Assembly (NCBI GenBank): GCA_030146155.1
Contig: JASLCF010000107.1
Span: 1-5,173, forward strand
Length of the DNA stretch: 5,173 bases
Source of the DNA: Savagea sp.
GTDB lineage: Bacteria; Bacillota; Bacilli; Bacillales_A; Planococcaceae
Direction of reading: 5' to 3'
Program-made: the position numbers and the translations under genes
Notes under the pieces: generated by a model
The model's input: the letters and a program-made list of their open reading frames with translations, nothing else
What the model was told of the DNA's origin: nothing
Databases searched by the model: none
Shown here: positions 1-5,173 of the stretch, piece after piece
How positions within the stretch are numbered: the stretch's first letter is position 1
How the letters are laid out: the number at the start of each line of letters is the position of its first letter

Positions 1-1
1 T

Positions 2-196
2 TTTATTTACCTCCACTCCAATGAACGAGGCTCTAGTTTACTATTTACTCTCTTTTTTTGTATGCTGCTCACACAATACTTGCTTTTTTTTATTGAATCC
101 TATGAGAGTTCATATGAAATGTATGATAGAATAGAACAAATCTATCGTAAACAAATTGTTTACCATTTGAACAGTGATGGGAGTGAACAGCCGTAA
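2..196 (+). CDS. comGG: 3' end of a ComGG-like minor competence pseudopilin (partial, start lies outside the window)
   Basis: An open frame runs in from the left edge for 64 codons and stops at TAA 194-196. There is no plausible in-frame start before its hydrophobic segment, so the start is probably just upstream of the window. The visible protein has a short polar lead ending Asn-Glu-Arg-Gly (residues 7-10), then a hydrophobic stretch from about residue 11 to 31, then a charged, Tyr-rich, probably helical tail (YDRIEQIYRKQ). A polar leader ending in Gly followed by one N-terminal membrane helix is the pseudopilin layout. The Glu expected at position 5 after the cleavage site is Phe here, as in ComGG (and GspK-type minor pilins), which lack it. 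A comG operon next to gcvT is known in Bacillales and Listeria, which supports the call. Only 54 residues follow the Gly, shorter than B. subtilis ComGG (about 124 aa in all). The family call is inferred from architecture and position; a different small membrane protein is possible. Confidence 0.55.
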   Translation, partial: FIYLHSNERGSSLLFTLFFCMLLTQYLLFFIESYESSYEMYDRIEQIYRKQIVYHLNSDGSEQP

Positions 197-702
197 TGAG
201 AAAAATATATTTAGTGGGTTTTATGGGCTGTGGAAAATCGGCAATTGGTAAGAGAGTGAGTATGCATTTGAAAATACCTTTTTATGATATGGACAAAGAA
301 ATTGTTCGAAAAACGGGAATGAGCATTCCGCAAATCTTTGAAACATATGGTGAAGAGGAATTTAGAAAGATGGAAACTGATTTTCTAAAAACATTTAGAG
401 ATGAGTACTGTATCATTGCAACGGGCGGTGGAGTAGCAATGAAAGAAGAAAACCGAAAAATTATGAGAGATACTGGCTTAGTGATTTATCTCAATGCACC
501 CTTTCGAGACATTTGGAATCGCATTTCAACGGATAAAAATCGACCGATTGTCCAACGTTCAACGCGTCTTGAAATTGAGCAACTCTACTATGCAAGAAGA
601 CCCCACTATATCAAAGCAGCACATCTACGAGTGAATACAGAAAAAAGGTCTTTGAGACAGATTACGAACTACATTGGTTTTCAAATCGAACGTCTAAAAT
701 AA
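196..702 (+). CDS. aroK: Shikimate kinase
   Basis: This cytoplasmic kinase phosphorylates shikimate to shikimate-3-phosphate with ATP, the fifth step of the shikimate route to chorismate and aromatic amino acids. The 168-residue length is normal for the family. The expected motifs are present in order: P-loop GFMGCGKS (8-15), the DMD pair D31/D33 (Mg and shikimate contacts), the IF..YGEEEFR block with shikimate-contacting R57, the GGG turn (77-79), the lid arginine in NRPIV (R116), and the LYYARRPHY segment whose R134 aligns with the C-terminal substrate-binding arginine. The ATG overlaps the upstream stop as TAATG, so it is probably translated by coupling. A modest GGGAG at 179-183 sits 12 bases before the start. 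Arginine codons are mostly AGA/CGA (13 of 18), unlike the gcv genes, which suggests modest expression. A strong terminator follows. I see no convincing promoter of its own, so it is probably transcribed with the upstream com-like unit. Confidence 0.95.
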   Translation: MRKIYLVGFMGCGKSAIGKRVSMHLKIPFYDMDKEIVRKTGMSIPQIFETYGEEEFRKMETDFLKTFRDEYCIIATGGGVAMKEENRKIMRDTGLVIYLNAPFRDIWNRISTDKNRPIVQRSTRLEIEQLYYARRPHYIKAAHLRVNTEKRSLRQITNYIGFQIERLK

Positions 703-767
703 CTGACAATTGTGTCTTTTTCAGAGAAAAGGGTTCTATTTTTTCTAGGAATTGGTTATTTATTGCT

Positions 768-823
768 AAAAGACGAATGAATTATTTTGAAATAAGATAA
801 TTCATTCGTCTTTTGCTATTTTT
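768..823 (+). terminator. Intrinsic terminator after aroK, possibly bidirectional
   Basis: Positions 768-784 and 798-814 are perfect inverted repeats of 17 bp around a 13-base loop, extendable by one T-A pair. The right arm ends in TTTT and runs into GCTATTTTTAA. The left arm begins with AAAA, so the opposite strand would also carry a U tract. The stem is AT-rich, with only four G-C pairs near its base and one near the loop. It separates the com-like/aroK unit from the gcv promoter, which starts only about ten bases downstream. Confidence 0.85.
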
Positions 824-833
824 AATAAAAGAT

Positions 834-862
834 TTGCGTATTTAATCGTTAAATGTTAATAT
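834..862 (+). promoter_or_regulatory. Likely sigma-A promoter of the gcv operon
   Basis: TTGCGT (834-839) can serve as the -35 box and TAATAT (857-862) as the -10 box, with the ideal 17-base spacer. A TGT at 854-856 directly before the -10 gives an extended TGn motif, which would offset the weak 3' half of the -35. The predicted start, near 869, lies downstream of the aroK terminator and about 28 bases before the first riboswitch leader base. No better pair is visible between the terminator and the riboswitch. Confidence 0.6.
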
Positions 863-875
863 GTAAGCGAAAGCA
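861..875 (+). promoter_or_regulatory. Candidate catabolite-responsive element (CcpA cre site)
   Basis: The stretch from A861 to A875 contains TGTAAGCG followed by AAAGCA. Against the cre consensus WTGNNARCGNWWWCA it has one mismatch (G873). Against the stricter TGWAARCGYTWNCW it fits 12 of 14 positions. It overlaps the -10 box and predicted start point, where CcpA binding would repress. The right half-site is weak, so chance similarity remains possible. It lies outside the part of the leader that matches the B. subtilis riboswitch. Confidence 0.35.
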
Positions 876-896
876 CCGTTCCGAATAATTGAATAA

Positions 897-1073
897 TCGC
901 GGATGATTAAATTGGGGAGAGCATGCATAAGGCATCACCGAAGGAGCAAGTAATTTACGAATCTCTCAGGTAACAAGACCCGTTTATGACGCATCTCTGG
1001 AGAGGACTCATTGAATGAGAACACCAAAGAGGAAAGCCTTCATCGGTCAAACTTTCAGGTACAAGGACAGAGG
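897..1073 (+). ncRNA. Tandem glycine riboswitch (two aptamers)
   Basis: This mRNA leader senses glycine and controls gcvT-gcvPA-gcvPB. Aptamer I (about 908-987) shows GAGAG 917-921 pairing with CTCTC 963-967, a small ATGC/GCAT hairpin (923-935), the conserved CACCGAAGGAGCAA (from 936) and CTCTCAGGTAACAAGACC (from 963). Its P1 is TTAAA..GGG (907-916) with CCCGTTTA (979-986). Aptamer II (about 995-1072) repeats the plan: GAGAG 1000-1004 with CTTTC 1052-1056, a CTCAT/ATGAG hairpin with TGA loop (1007-1019), CACCAAAG (1022-1029), CTTTCAGGTACAAGGACAG (1052-1070), and P1 CTCTG 995-999 with CAGAG 1068-1072. The leader GCGGATGA (899-906) and linker GACGC (988-992) match the B. subtilis leader-linker strands that form the P0/kink-turn. 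The motifs match the known gcvT riboswitch closely, from memory rather than a covariance search. Confidence 0.95.
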
Positions 1074-1107
1074 TCTCATTATTCAAAGGGGACCGTCTGT
1101 CTTTTTT
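1066..1107 (+). terminator. Riboswitch-controlled terminator (expression platform)
   Basis: GACAGA 1066-1071 pairs with TCTGTC 1096-1101. GGTCTC 1072-1077 pairs with GGGACC 1089-1094, with one bulged G (1095) and one G-U pair, closing an 11-base loop. Six Ts follow (1102-1107). The 5' arm contains CAGAG 1068-1072, which is also the 3' strand of aptamer II P1, so the two structures exclude each other. Glycine-stabilised P1 should prevent termination, making this an ON switch as known for the B. subtilis gcvT leader. Confidence 0.9.
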
Positions 1108-1117
1108 CATGACAAAA

Positions 1118-1123
1118 AGGAGG
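1118..1123 (+). promoter_or_regulatory. Ribosome binding site of gcvT
   Basis: A perfect AGGAGG core (within AAAAAGGAGGAA) lies 7 bases before the ATG at 1131. An in-frame ATG at 1125 is only 1 base from the core and too close to be used, so this site fixes the start at 1131. Confidence 0.9.
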
Positions 1124-1130
1124 AATGAGT

Positions 1131-2231
1131 ATGACAAACGCATTAAAACGTACTGTATTATATGATCAGTATGCAGCACATGGTGGGAAAACAATTGATT
1201 TTGGTGGTTGGGACTTACCTGTTCAGTTTTCAAGCATTAAAGAAGAACACGAAGCTGTACGTACACGTGCTGGACTCTTTGATGTTTCCCATATGGGAGA
1301 AGTTTTTGTTCGTGGTGAAGGAGCACTAGCTTACCTACAGAAATTGGTAACGAATGATGTGTCCAAAATTAAAGAAGGTCAAGCTCAATACACAACAATG
1401 TGTTACGAAGATGGCGGTACGGTAGATGATTTTTTAATCTATAAACTAAAAGACAATGAATATTTACTCGTTGTCAATGCATCCAATATTGAAAAAGATG
1501 TAGAGTGGATGCAACAATTTGCAACTGACGATGTAGAAATTGATAATCAATCAGATGCGTATGCTTTGCTTGCGTTACAAGGACCGATCGCAGAGAAGTT
1601 TTTACAAACGCTTACGACTGAAGATTTGTCAGCGATTAAGTTTTTCCGTTTTAAAGACGATGTAGAAATCGCTGGTCAAAAGGTATTGATTTCTCGCACA
1701 GGTTATACAGGGGAAGATGGTTTTGAAATTTATGGTTCTCATGAAGCCATTGTTAAACTGTGGGATGAAATTTTAACAAAAGGAAAGTCTGAAGGTATTG
1801 TACCTGCAGGTCTAGGCGCGCGTGATACGCTTCGTTTTGAAGCGGGCTTACCTCTCTATGGACAAGAACTTTCAAAAGAAATCAGTCCCCTTGAAGCAGG
1901 TTTAAACTTTGTTGTTAAACTTAATAAAGAAGAAGACTTTGTTGGAAAAGCAGCACTTGCACAACAGAAAGAACAAGGTGTACCACGTAAACTTGTCGGA
2001 CTAGAAATGATTGATAAAGGTATTCCACGTACAGGGTATGAAGTGTTGATTGGAGATGAAAAAGTAGGGGAAGTTACAACCGGCACTCAATCTCCAACGC
2101 TTGGAAAAAATATTGGTTTTGCACTGTTAGACGCAGCACATGCTGAAGTAGGTACTGAAGTAGTCGTTCAAGTTCGTAAACGTCAGTTAAAAGCAGTAGT
2201 TGTTCAAACACCTTTTTATAAAAAAGCATAA
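1131..2231 (+). CDS. gcvT: Aminomethyltransferase, T-protein of the glycine cleavage system
   Basis: The T-protein takes the aminomethyl group carried on lipoyl-GcvH, releases ammonia and transfers the one-carbon unit to tetrahydrofolate, giving 5,10-methylene-THF in the cytoplasm. From the ATG at 1131 the protein has 366 residues, close to B. subtilis GcvT (362). The folate-binding N-terminal domain covers roughly residues 5-260, with the signature stretches DFGGW (23-27), LFDVSHMGE (49-57), TNDVS (74-78), GGTVDD (95-100, holding the conserved catalytic aspartate), SRTGYTGEDG (about 188-197) and GLGARDTLRFE (227-237). A C-terminal barrel domain of about 85 residues follows, with TTGTQSPTLGKN near 315-326. 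It is the first gene of the operon, controlled by the glycine riboswitch. Twenty-five bases separate its stop from gcvPA. No frameshift or missing key residue is seen. The alternative start at 1125 would add only two residues. Confidence 0.97.
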   Translation: MTNALKRTVLYDQYAAHGGKTIDFGGWDLPVQFSSIKEEHEAVRTRAGLFDVSHMGEVFVRGEGALAYLQKLVTNDVSKIKEGQAQYTTMCYEDGGTVDDFLIYKLKDNEYLLVVNASNIEKDVEWMQQFATDDVEIDNQSDAYALLALQGPIAEKFLQTLTTEDLSAIKFFRFKDDVEIAGQKVLISRTGYTGEDGFEIYGSHEAIVKLWDEILTKGKSEGIVPAGLGARDTLRFEAGLPLYGQELSKEISPLEAGLNFVVKLNKEEDFVGKAALAQQKEQGVPRKLVGLEMIDKGIPRTGYEVLIGDEKVGEVTTGTQSPTLGKNIGFALLDAAHAEVGTEVVVQVRKRQLKAVVVQTPFYKKA

Positions 2232-2240
2232 AGTGAAGAA

Positions 2241-2247
2241 AGAAGGG
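2241..2247 (+). promoter_or_regulatory. Ribosome binding site of gcvPA
   Basis: AGAAGGG sits 9 bases before ATG 2257 and 12 before ATG 2260. It is weaker than the gcvT site. It argues against the in-frame ATG at 2200 inside gcvT, which has no Shine-Dalgarno match before it and would add a Lys-rich, non-homologous extension. Confidence 0.7.
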
Positions 2248-2256
2248 ACAATTCAT

Positions 2257-3609
2257 ATGATGAAACATCGTTACATTCCGATGACTGAATCGGATAAAGC
2301 TTCAATGCTAGAAGCAATTGGTATTCAATCTGTTGATGAGTTATTTGAAGATATTCCGGAATCGGTGCGTTTTACTGGAAAATTAAACATTAAAGAAGCA
2401 AAAACAGAAACAGCATTGACAAAAGAATTAGCTCAGTTAGCTGCGAAAAACGCAGATGCGACTCAATATACATCGTTTTTAGGGGCAGGCGTCTATGATC
2501 ACTATAAACCTGTTATCGTAGACCACGTGATCTCACGCTCAGAATTCTATACGGCTTATACACCATACCAACCTGAGATTTCTCAAGGTGAATTGCAAGC
2601 TATCTTTGAATTCCAAACGATGATTTGTGAATTATCAGGAATGGATATTGCGAACTCTTCTATGTATGATGGGGCAACTGCTCTTGCAGAAGCAGGAACA
2701 TTAGCGGCAGGACATACACGACGTAAGAAACTATTAGTTTCTGAAACAGTTAATCCTGAAGCTCGTCTTGTTGTTGAAACTTATGCACATGGTCAATCGA
2801 TTGAGGTGGTTGTCGTACCAGCAAAAGATGGACAGACAGATTTTGATCAATTAGAAGCAATGATGGATGATCAAACAGCAGCAGTGATGGTTCAATATCC
2901 TAACTTCTTCGGTCAAGTGGAAGATATTGCGCGTGCGGCTGAAATTGCTCATGCTAAAAAAGGGTTAATGATTGCTTCATCAAACCCATTAGCATTAGGT
3001 TTACTTACACCTCCAGGTCAATTAGGAGCAGATATTACGGTGGGAGATGCGCAAGTTTTCGGTATTCCTGAATCTTTCGGTGGTCCACACTGTGGTTACT
3101 TTGCAACAACAACGAAATTAATGCGTAAATTGCCAGGTCGTTTAGTTGGACAAACTGAAGATGATGAAGGTCGTCGTGGGTTTGTATTAACTTTACAAGC
3201 GCGTGAGCAACATATTCGAAGAGATAAAGCAACATCAAATATTTGTTCAAACCAAGCGTTAAATGCTTTAGCTGCATCTGTAGCAATGACAGCATTAGGA
3301 CGTGAAGGTGTGAAAGAAATGGCTTATCATAACGTGGCAAAAACTGCCTATGCAAAAGCAGCATTTGAAAAAGCTGGATTTGAAGTGAAGTTTTCAAATC
3401 GTCATTTCAATGAGTTTGCAGTCGATGTGAAAAAGCCAGTGAAAGAAGTAAACCGTGCATTATTTGAAAAAGGAATGATTGGTGGGTATGATTTAGGAAT
3501 CGATTTTGAATCCTTACAAAACCACATGCTTGTAGCGGTTACTGAACAACGTACAAAAGAAGAAATTGATGCACTTGTTGCAGAAGTGGAGGCGTTTGTC
3601 AATGCATAA
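2257..3609 (+). CDS. gcvPA: Glycine dehydrogenase (decarboxylating) subunit 1, P-protein N-terminal half
   Basis: This is one of the two subunits of the split P-protein, a PLP enzyme that decarboxylates glycine and loads the aminomethyl group onto lipoylated GcvH. In the known two-subunit (Thermus-type) enzyme this half has a degenerate site and the partner carries the PLP lysine. From ATG 2257 there are 450 residues, against about 448 in B. subtilis. Conserved blocks are YTPYQPEISQGELQAIFEFQ (101-120), SSMYDGATALAEA (134-146), GGPHCGYF (275-282), PGRLVGQT (293-300) and the long REQHIRRDKATSNICSNQ stretch (316-333). Two adjacent ATGs (2257, 2260) are possible. The RBS spacing favours 2257, while the B. 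subtilis protein begins MKHRY, matching 2260. The 3' end overlaps the start of gcvPB by 8 bases, which should couple translation of the two subunits. Confidence 0.97.
   Translation: MMKHRYIPMTESDKASMLEAIGIQSVDELFEDIPESVRFTGKLNIKEAKTETALTKELAQLAAKNADATQYTSFLGAGVYDHYKPVIVDHVISRSEFYTAYTPYQPEISQGELQAIFEFQTMICELSGMDIANSSMYDGATALAEAGTLAAGHTRRKKLLVSETVNPEARLVVETYAHGQSIEVVVVPAKDGQTDFDQLEAMMDDQTAAVMVQYPNFFGQVEDIARAAEIAHAKKGLMIASSNPLALGLLTPPGQLGADITVGDAQVFGIPESFGGPHCGYFATTTKLMRKLPGRLVGQTEDDEGRRGFVLTLQAREQHIRRDKATSNICSNQALNALAASVAMTALGREGVKEMAYHNVAKTAYAKAAFEKAGFEVKFSNRHFNEFAVDVKKPVKEVNRALFEKGMIGGYDLGIDFESLQNHMLVAVTEQRTKEEIDALVAEVEAFVNA
3588..3592 (+). promoter_or_regulatory. Ribosome binding site of gcvPB, inside gcvPA
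   Basis: GGAGG lies within the last codons of gcvPA, 9 bases before ATG 3602. It selects 3602 over the in-frame ATGs at 3566 and 3569, which would add about a dozen residues not found in homologues. Confidence 0.85.
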
Positions 3610-5068
3610 GGACAATCAACCATTGATTTTTGAAATCTCAAAACCAGGTCGTATTGGTTATGGATTATCTGAATTAGACGTTCCAGAAGTAGATGTTACG
3701 GCGATGTTTGAAGATGCATATATTCGTAAAGAAGATGCGAATTTACCAGAAGTAGCTGAATTAGATATTATGCGTCACTATACTGCATTGTCTAATCGTA
3801 ACCATGGTGTAGATTCAGGATTTTACCCATTAGGTTCATGTACAATGAAATACAATCCAAAAATCAACGAGAAAGTGGCTCGTTTCCCTGGATTTGCTCA
3901 TATCCATCCATTACAAGACGAGTCTACAGTACAAGGTGCACTCGAAATGGCTTATGATTTACAAGTTCATTTAGAAGAAATCACTGGAATGGATGTTGTC
4001 ACACTACAACCTGCTGCTGGAGCACACGGTGAGTGGACAGCATTGATGATGATTCGTAAATACCATGAATCACGTGGTGACTTCAAACGTACAAAAGTTT
4101 TAGTACCTGATAGTGCACACGGAACGAACCCAGCTTCTGCAACAGTTGCGGGTCTAGAAACTGTCACAGTCAAGTCAAATGAAAAAGGACTAGTTGATAT
4201 TGAAGACTTACGTTCTAAAGTAGGTCCTGATACAGCGGCATTAATGTTAACTAACCCGAATACGCTTGGTTTATTCGAAGAAGATATCGTTGAGATGACT
4301 TCGATGATCCATGAAGCGGGCGGTAAAGTGTATTATGACGGCGCGAACTTAAACGCGGTAATGTCAAAAGCACGTCCTGGAGACATGGGCTTTGATGCAG
4401 TTCACTTGAACTTACACAAAACATTTACAGGGCCACATGGTGGTGGAGGACCAGGTTCAGGTCCAGTAGGCGTACATGCAGATCTAGTGCCTTTCTTACC
4501 AAAACCTGTTCTAGAAAAGAAAGAAGATGGAACGATTACATTCGAATACAATCGTCCAGATTCAATTGGTCGTGTAAAACCATTCTATGGTAACTTCGGT
4601 ATTTATCTCCGAGCGTATACTTATATTCGTACGATGGGACCAGATGGTCTAAAAGCTGCGACTGAGTATGCAGTATTAAATGCGAACTATATGATGCGTC
4701 GTTTAGAGCCTTATTTTGAATTACCATATAAACAGCACTGTAAACATGAGTTCGTATTATCTGGAAGCCGTCAAAAAGCATTGGGTGTACGTACGTTGGA
4801 TATGGCTAAACGTCTGTTAGACTTTGGATACCATCCACCAACGATTTACTTCCCATTGAACGTTGAAGAAGGCATGATGATTGAACCAACAGAAACGGAA
4901 TCAAAAGAAACGTTAGATGAGTTCATTGATGCAATGATTCAAATTGCAAAAGAAGCAGAAGAAAATCCTGAGATTGTACAGGAAGCACCACATACAACAG
5001 TTATTGGTCGTTTAAATGAAACGTTAGCAGCGCGTAAGCCAGTTCTACGTTTTGATTTTAACGCTTAA
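3602..5068 (+). CDS. gcvPB: Glycine dehydrogenase (decarboxylating) subunit 2, P-protein C-terminal, PLP-binding half
   Basis: This is the catalytic partner of GcvPA in the split P-protein; together they decarboxylate glycine and pass the aminomethyl group to lipoyl-GcvH. At 488 residues it has the normal subunit length. The PLP site is complete: K273 in NLHKTFTGPHGGGGPGSG is the Schiff-base lysine, D246 in YYDGANLNA is the residue expected to contact the pyridine nitrogen, and H173 in DSAHGTNPASA lies at the cofactor ring. Other family blocks include RNHGVDSGFYPLGSCTMKYN (ending near residue 84) and LQPAAGAHGEWT. The C-terminal region holds GYHPPTIYFPLNVEE and IEPTETESKETLDEF. The start at 3602 gives MHKDNQPLIFE, close to B. 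subtilis MKEQPLIFE. Twenty-one of 22 arginine codons are CGT, a strong bias typical of a highly expressed gene. GcvH and the dehydrogenase L-protein must be encoded elsewhere. Confidence 0.98.
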   Translation: MHKDNQPLIFEISKPGRIGYGLSELDVPEVDVTAMFEDAYIRKEDANLPEVAELDIMRHYTALSNRNHGVDSGFYPLGSCTMKYNPKINEKVARFPGFAHIHPLQDESTVQGALEMAYDLQVHLEEITGMDVVTLQPAAGAHGEWTALMMIRKYHESRGDFKRTKVLVPDSAHGTNPASATVAGLETVTVKSNEKGLVDIEDLRSKVGPDTAALMLTNPNTLGLFEEDIVEMTSMIHEAGGKVYYDGANLNAVMSKARPGDMGFDAVHLNLHKTFTGPHGGGGPGSGPVGVHADLVPFLPKPVLEKKEDGTITFEYNRPDSIGRVKPFYGNFGIYLRAYTYIRTMGPDGLKAATEYAVLNANYMMRRLEPYFELPYKQHCKHEFVLSGSRQKALGVRTLDMAKRLLDFGYHPPTIYFPLNVEEGMMIEPTETESKETLDEFIDAMIQIAKEAEENPEIVQEAPHTTVIGRLNETLAARKPVLRFDFNA

Positions 5069-5092
5069 TAAAAAAGAAAATCTACAATTGAT

Positions 5093-5163
5093 AACGTTGG
5101 TGAAAGAAAATCACCTTCTCTTGAACTAAGGAGAAGGTGATGGCATTTCACTAGCGTTTTTTT
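5093..5163 (+). terminator. Large two-tier intrinsic terminator of the gcv operon
   Basis: The inner stem is perfect: TCACCTTCTC (5111-5120) with GAGAAGGTGA (5131-5140), extendable by a G-U and an A-U pair to a 6-base GAACTA loop. An outer stem pairs 5093-5105 with 5146-5158 over 13 bp including two G-U pairs, after a small internal loop. T5157-T5163 form the U tract; its first Ts are part of the outer stem. Beyond gcvPB no further gene is visible in the last 105 bases. Confidence 0.9.
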
Positions 5164-5173
5164 ATTTTAAATA

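Noticed and set aside
93..127. Promoter for aroK using TTGAAT (93-98) and TATGAT (122-127)
   Set aside because: The spacer is 23 bases, too long, and no acceptable -35 lies at 16-18 bases from TATGAT.
703..746. Weak hairpins after aroK (GACA/TGTC at 705-716 and AGAAAA/TTTTCT at 725-746)
   Set aside because: The stems are only 4-6 bp and mostly A-U, much weaker than the perfect 17-bp stem immediately downstream, so they are unlikely to act as terminators.
883..897. Direct repeat GAATAAT at 883-889 and 891-897 in the gcv leader
   Set aside because: Two 7-base AT-rich copies are expected by chance in such sequence and match no operator I recognise.
955..1233. Minus-strand open frame of 92 codons across the riboswitch and gcvT start
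   Set aside because: It lies opposite a well-supported structured RNA and gcvT, resembles no family I know, and is a by-product of those sequences.
2200..2256. In-frame extension of gcvPA starting inside gcvT
   Set aside because: There is no Shine-Dalgarno before 2200, the extra residues are Lys-rich and absent from homologues, and 2257 has a spaced AGAAGGG.
3035..3397. Minus-strand open frame of 120 codons inside gcvPA
   Set aside because: It is antisense to conserved gcvPA codons, its composition is an echo of the sense strand (Leu-rich), and I see no start signal or recognisable domain.
1..5173. Mobile element, CRISPR array, tRNA/rRNA or phage-related content
   Set aside because: I see no transposase or integrase sequence, no regularly spaced repeats and no tRNA-like cloverleaf; the window is accounted for by housekeeping genes and their control regions.

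Overview
The window looks like chromosomal DNA of a low-GC Gram-positive bacterium of the order Bacillales. The evidence is AT-rich DNA, strong AGGAGG-type ribosome binding sites, a split two-subunit glycine decarboxylase (gcvPA + gcvPB), a tandem glycine riboswitch in front of gcvT, and the tail of what looks like a comG competence-pilus operon upstream. The protein sequences resemble Bacillus subtilis GcvT/GcvPA/GcvPB closely but not identically. The Planococcaceae (Sporosarcina/Lysinibacillus/Planococcus-like) are my best guess for the family. That is an inference from memory, not a search.

Layout, all on the + strand. Positions 2-196 hold the 3' end of a small membrane-anchored protein resembling the minor pseudopilin ComGG. 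Its stop codon overlaps the start of a shikimate kinase gene (aroK, 196-702) as TAATG. A perfect 17-bp inverted repeat (768-814) ends that unit. The 703-1130 gap is full of regulation: the terminator, a promoter (834-862), a possible CcpA (cre) site over the -10/+1 region, a tandem glycine riboswitch (about 897-1073) and its riboswitch-controlled terminator (1066-1107). Then follow gcvT (1131-2231), gcvPA (2257-3609) and gcvPB (3602-5068). A large two-tier terminator hairpin (5093-5163) closes the operon.

The three gcv products are the T-protein and the two P-protein subunits of the glycine cleavage system. With lipoylated GcvH and dihydrolipoamide dehydrogenase, neither encoded here, they convert glycine to CO2, NH3 and methylene-tetrahydrofolate. 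The RNA leader explains the logic. Helix P1 of aptamer II (CTCTG 995-999 with CAGAG 1068-1072) uses the same bases as the 5' arm of the terminator. Glycine binding should therefore block termination and switch the operon on.

Nothing in this window looks like an undescribed system. It is an ordinary housekeeping region. The points worth a second look are the putative cre site on the gcv promoter, the short ComGG-like protein coupled to aroK, the sharp change in arginine codon use between the com/aroK unit and the gcv operon, and the unusually long final terminator.
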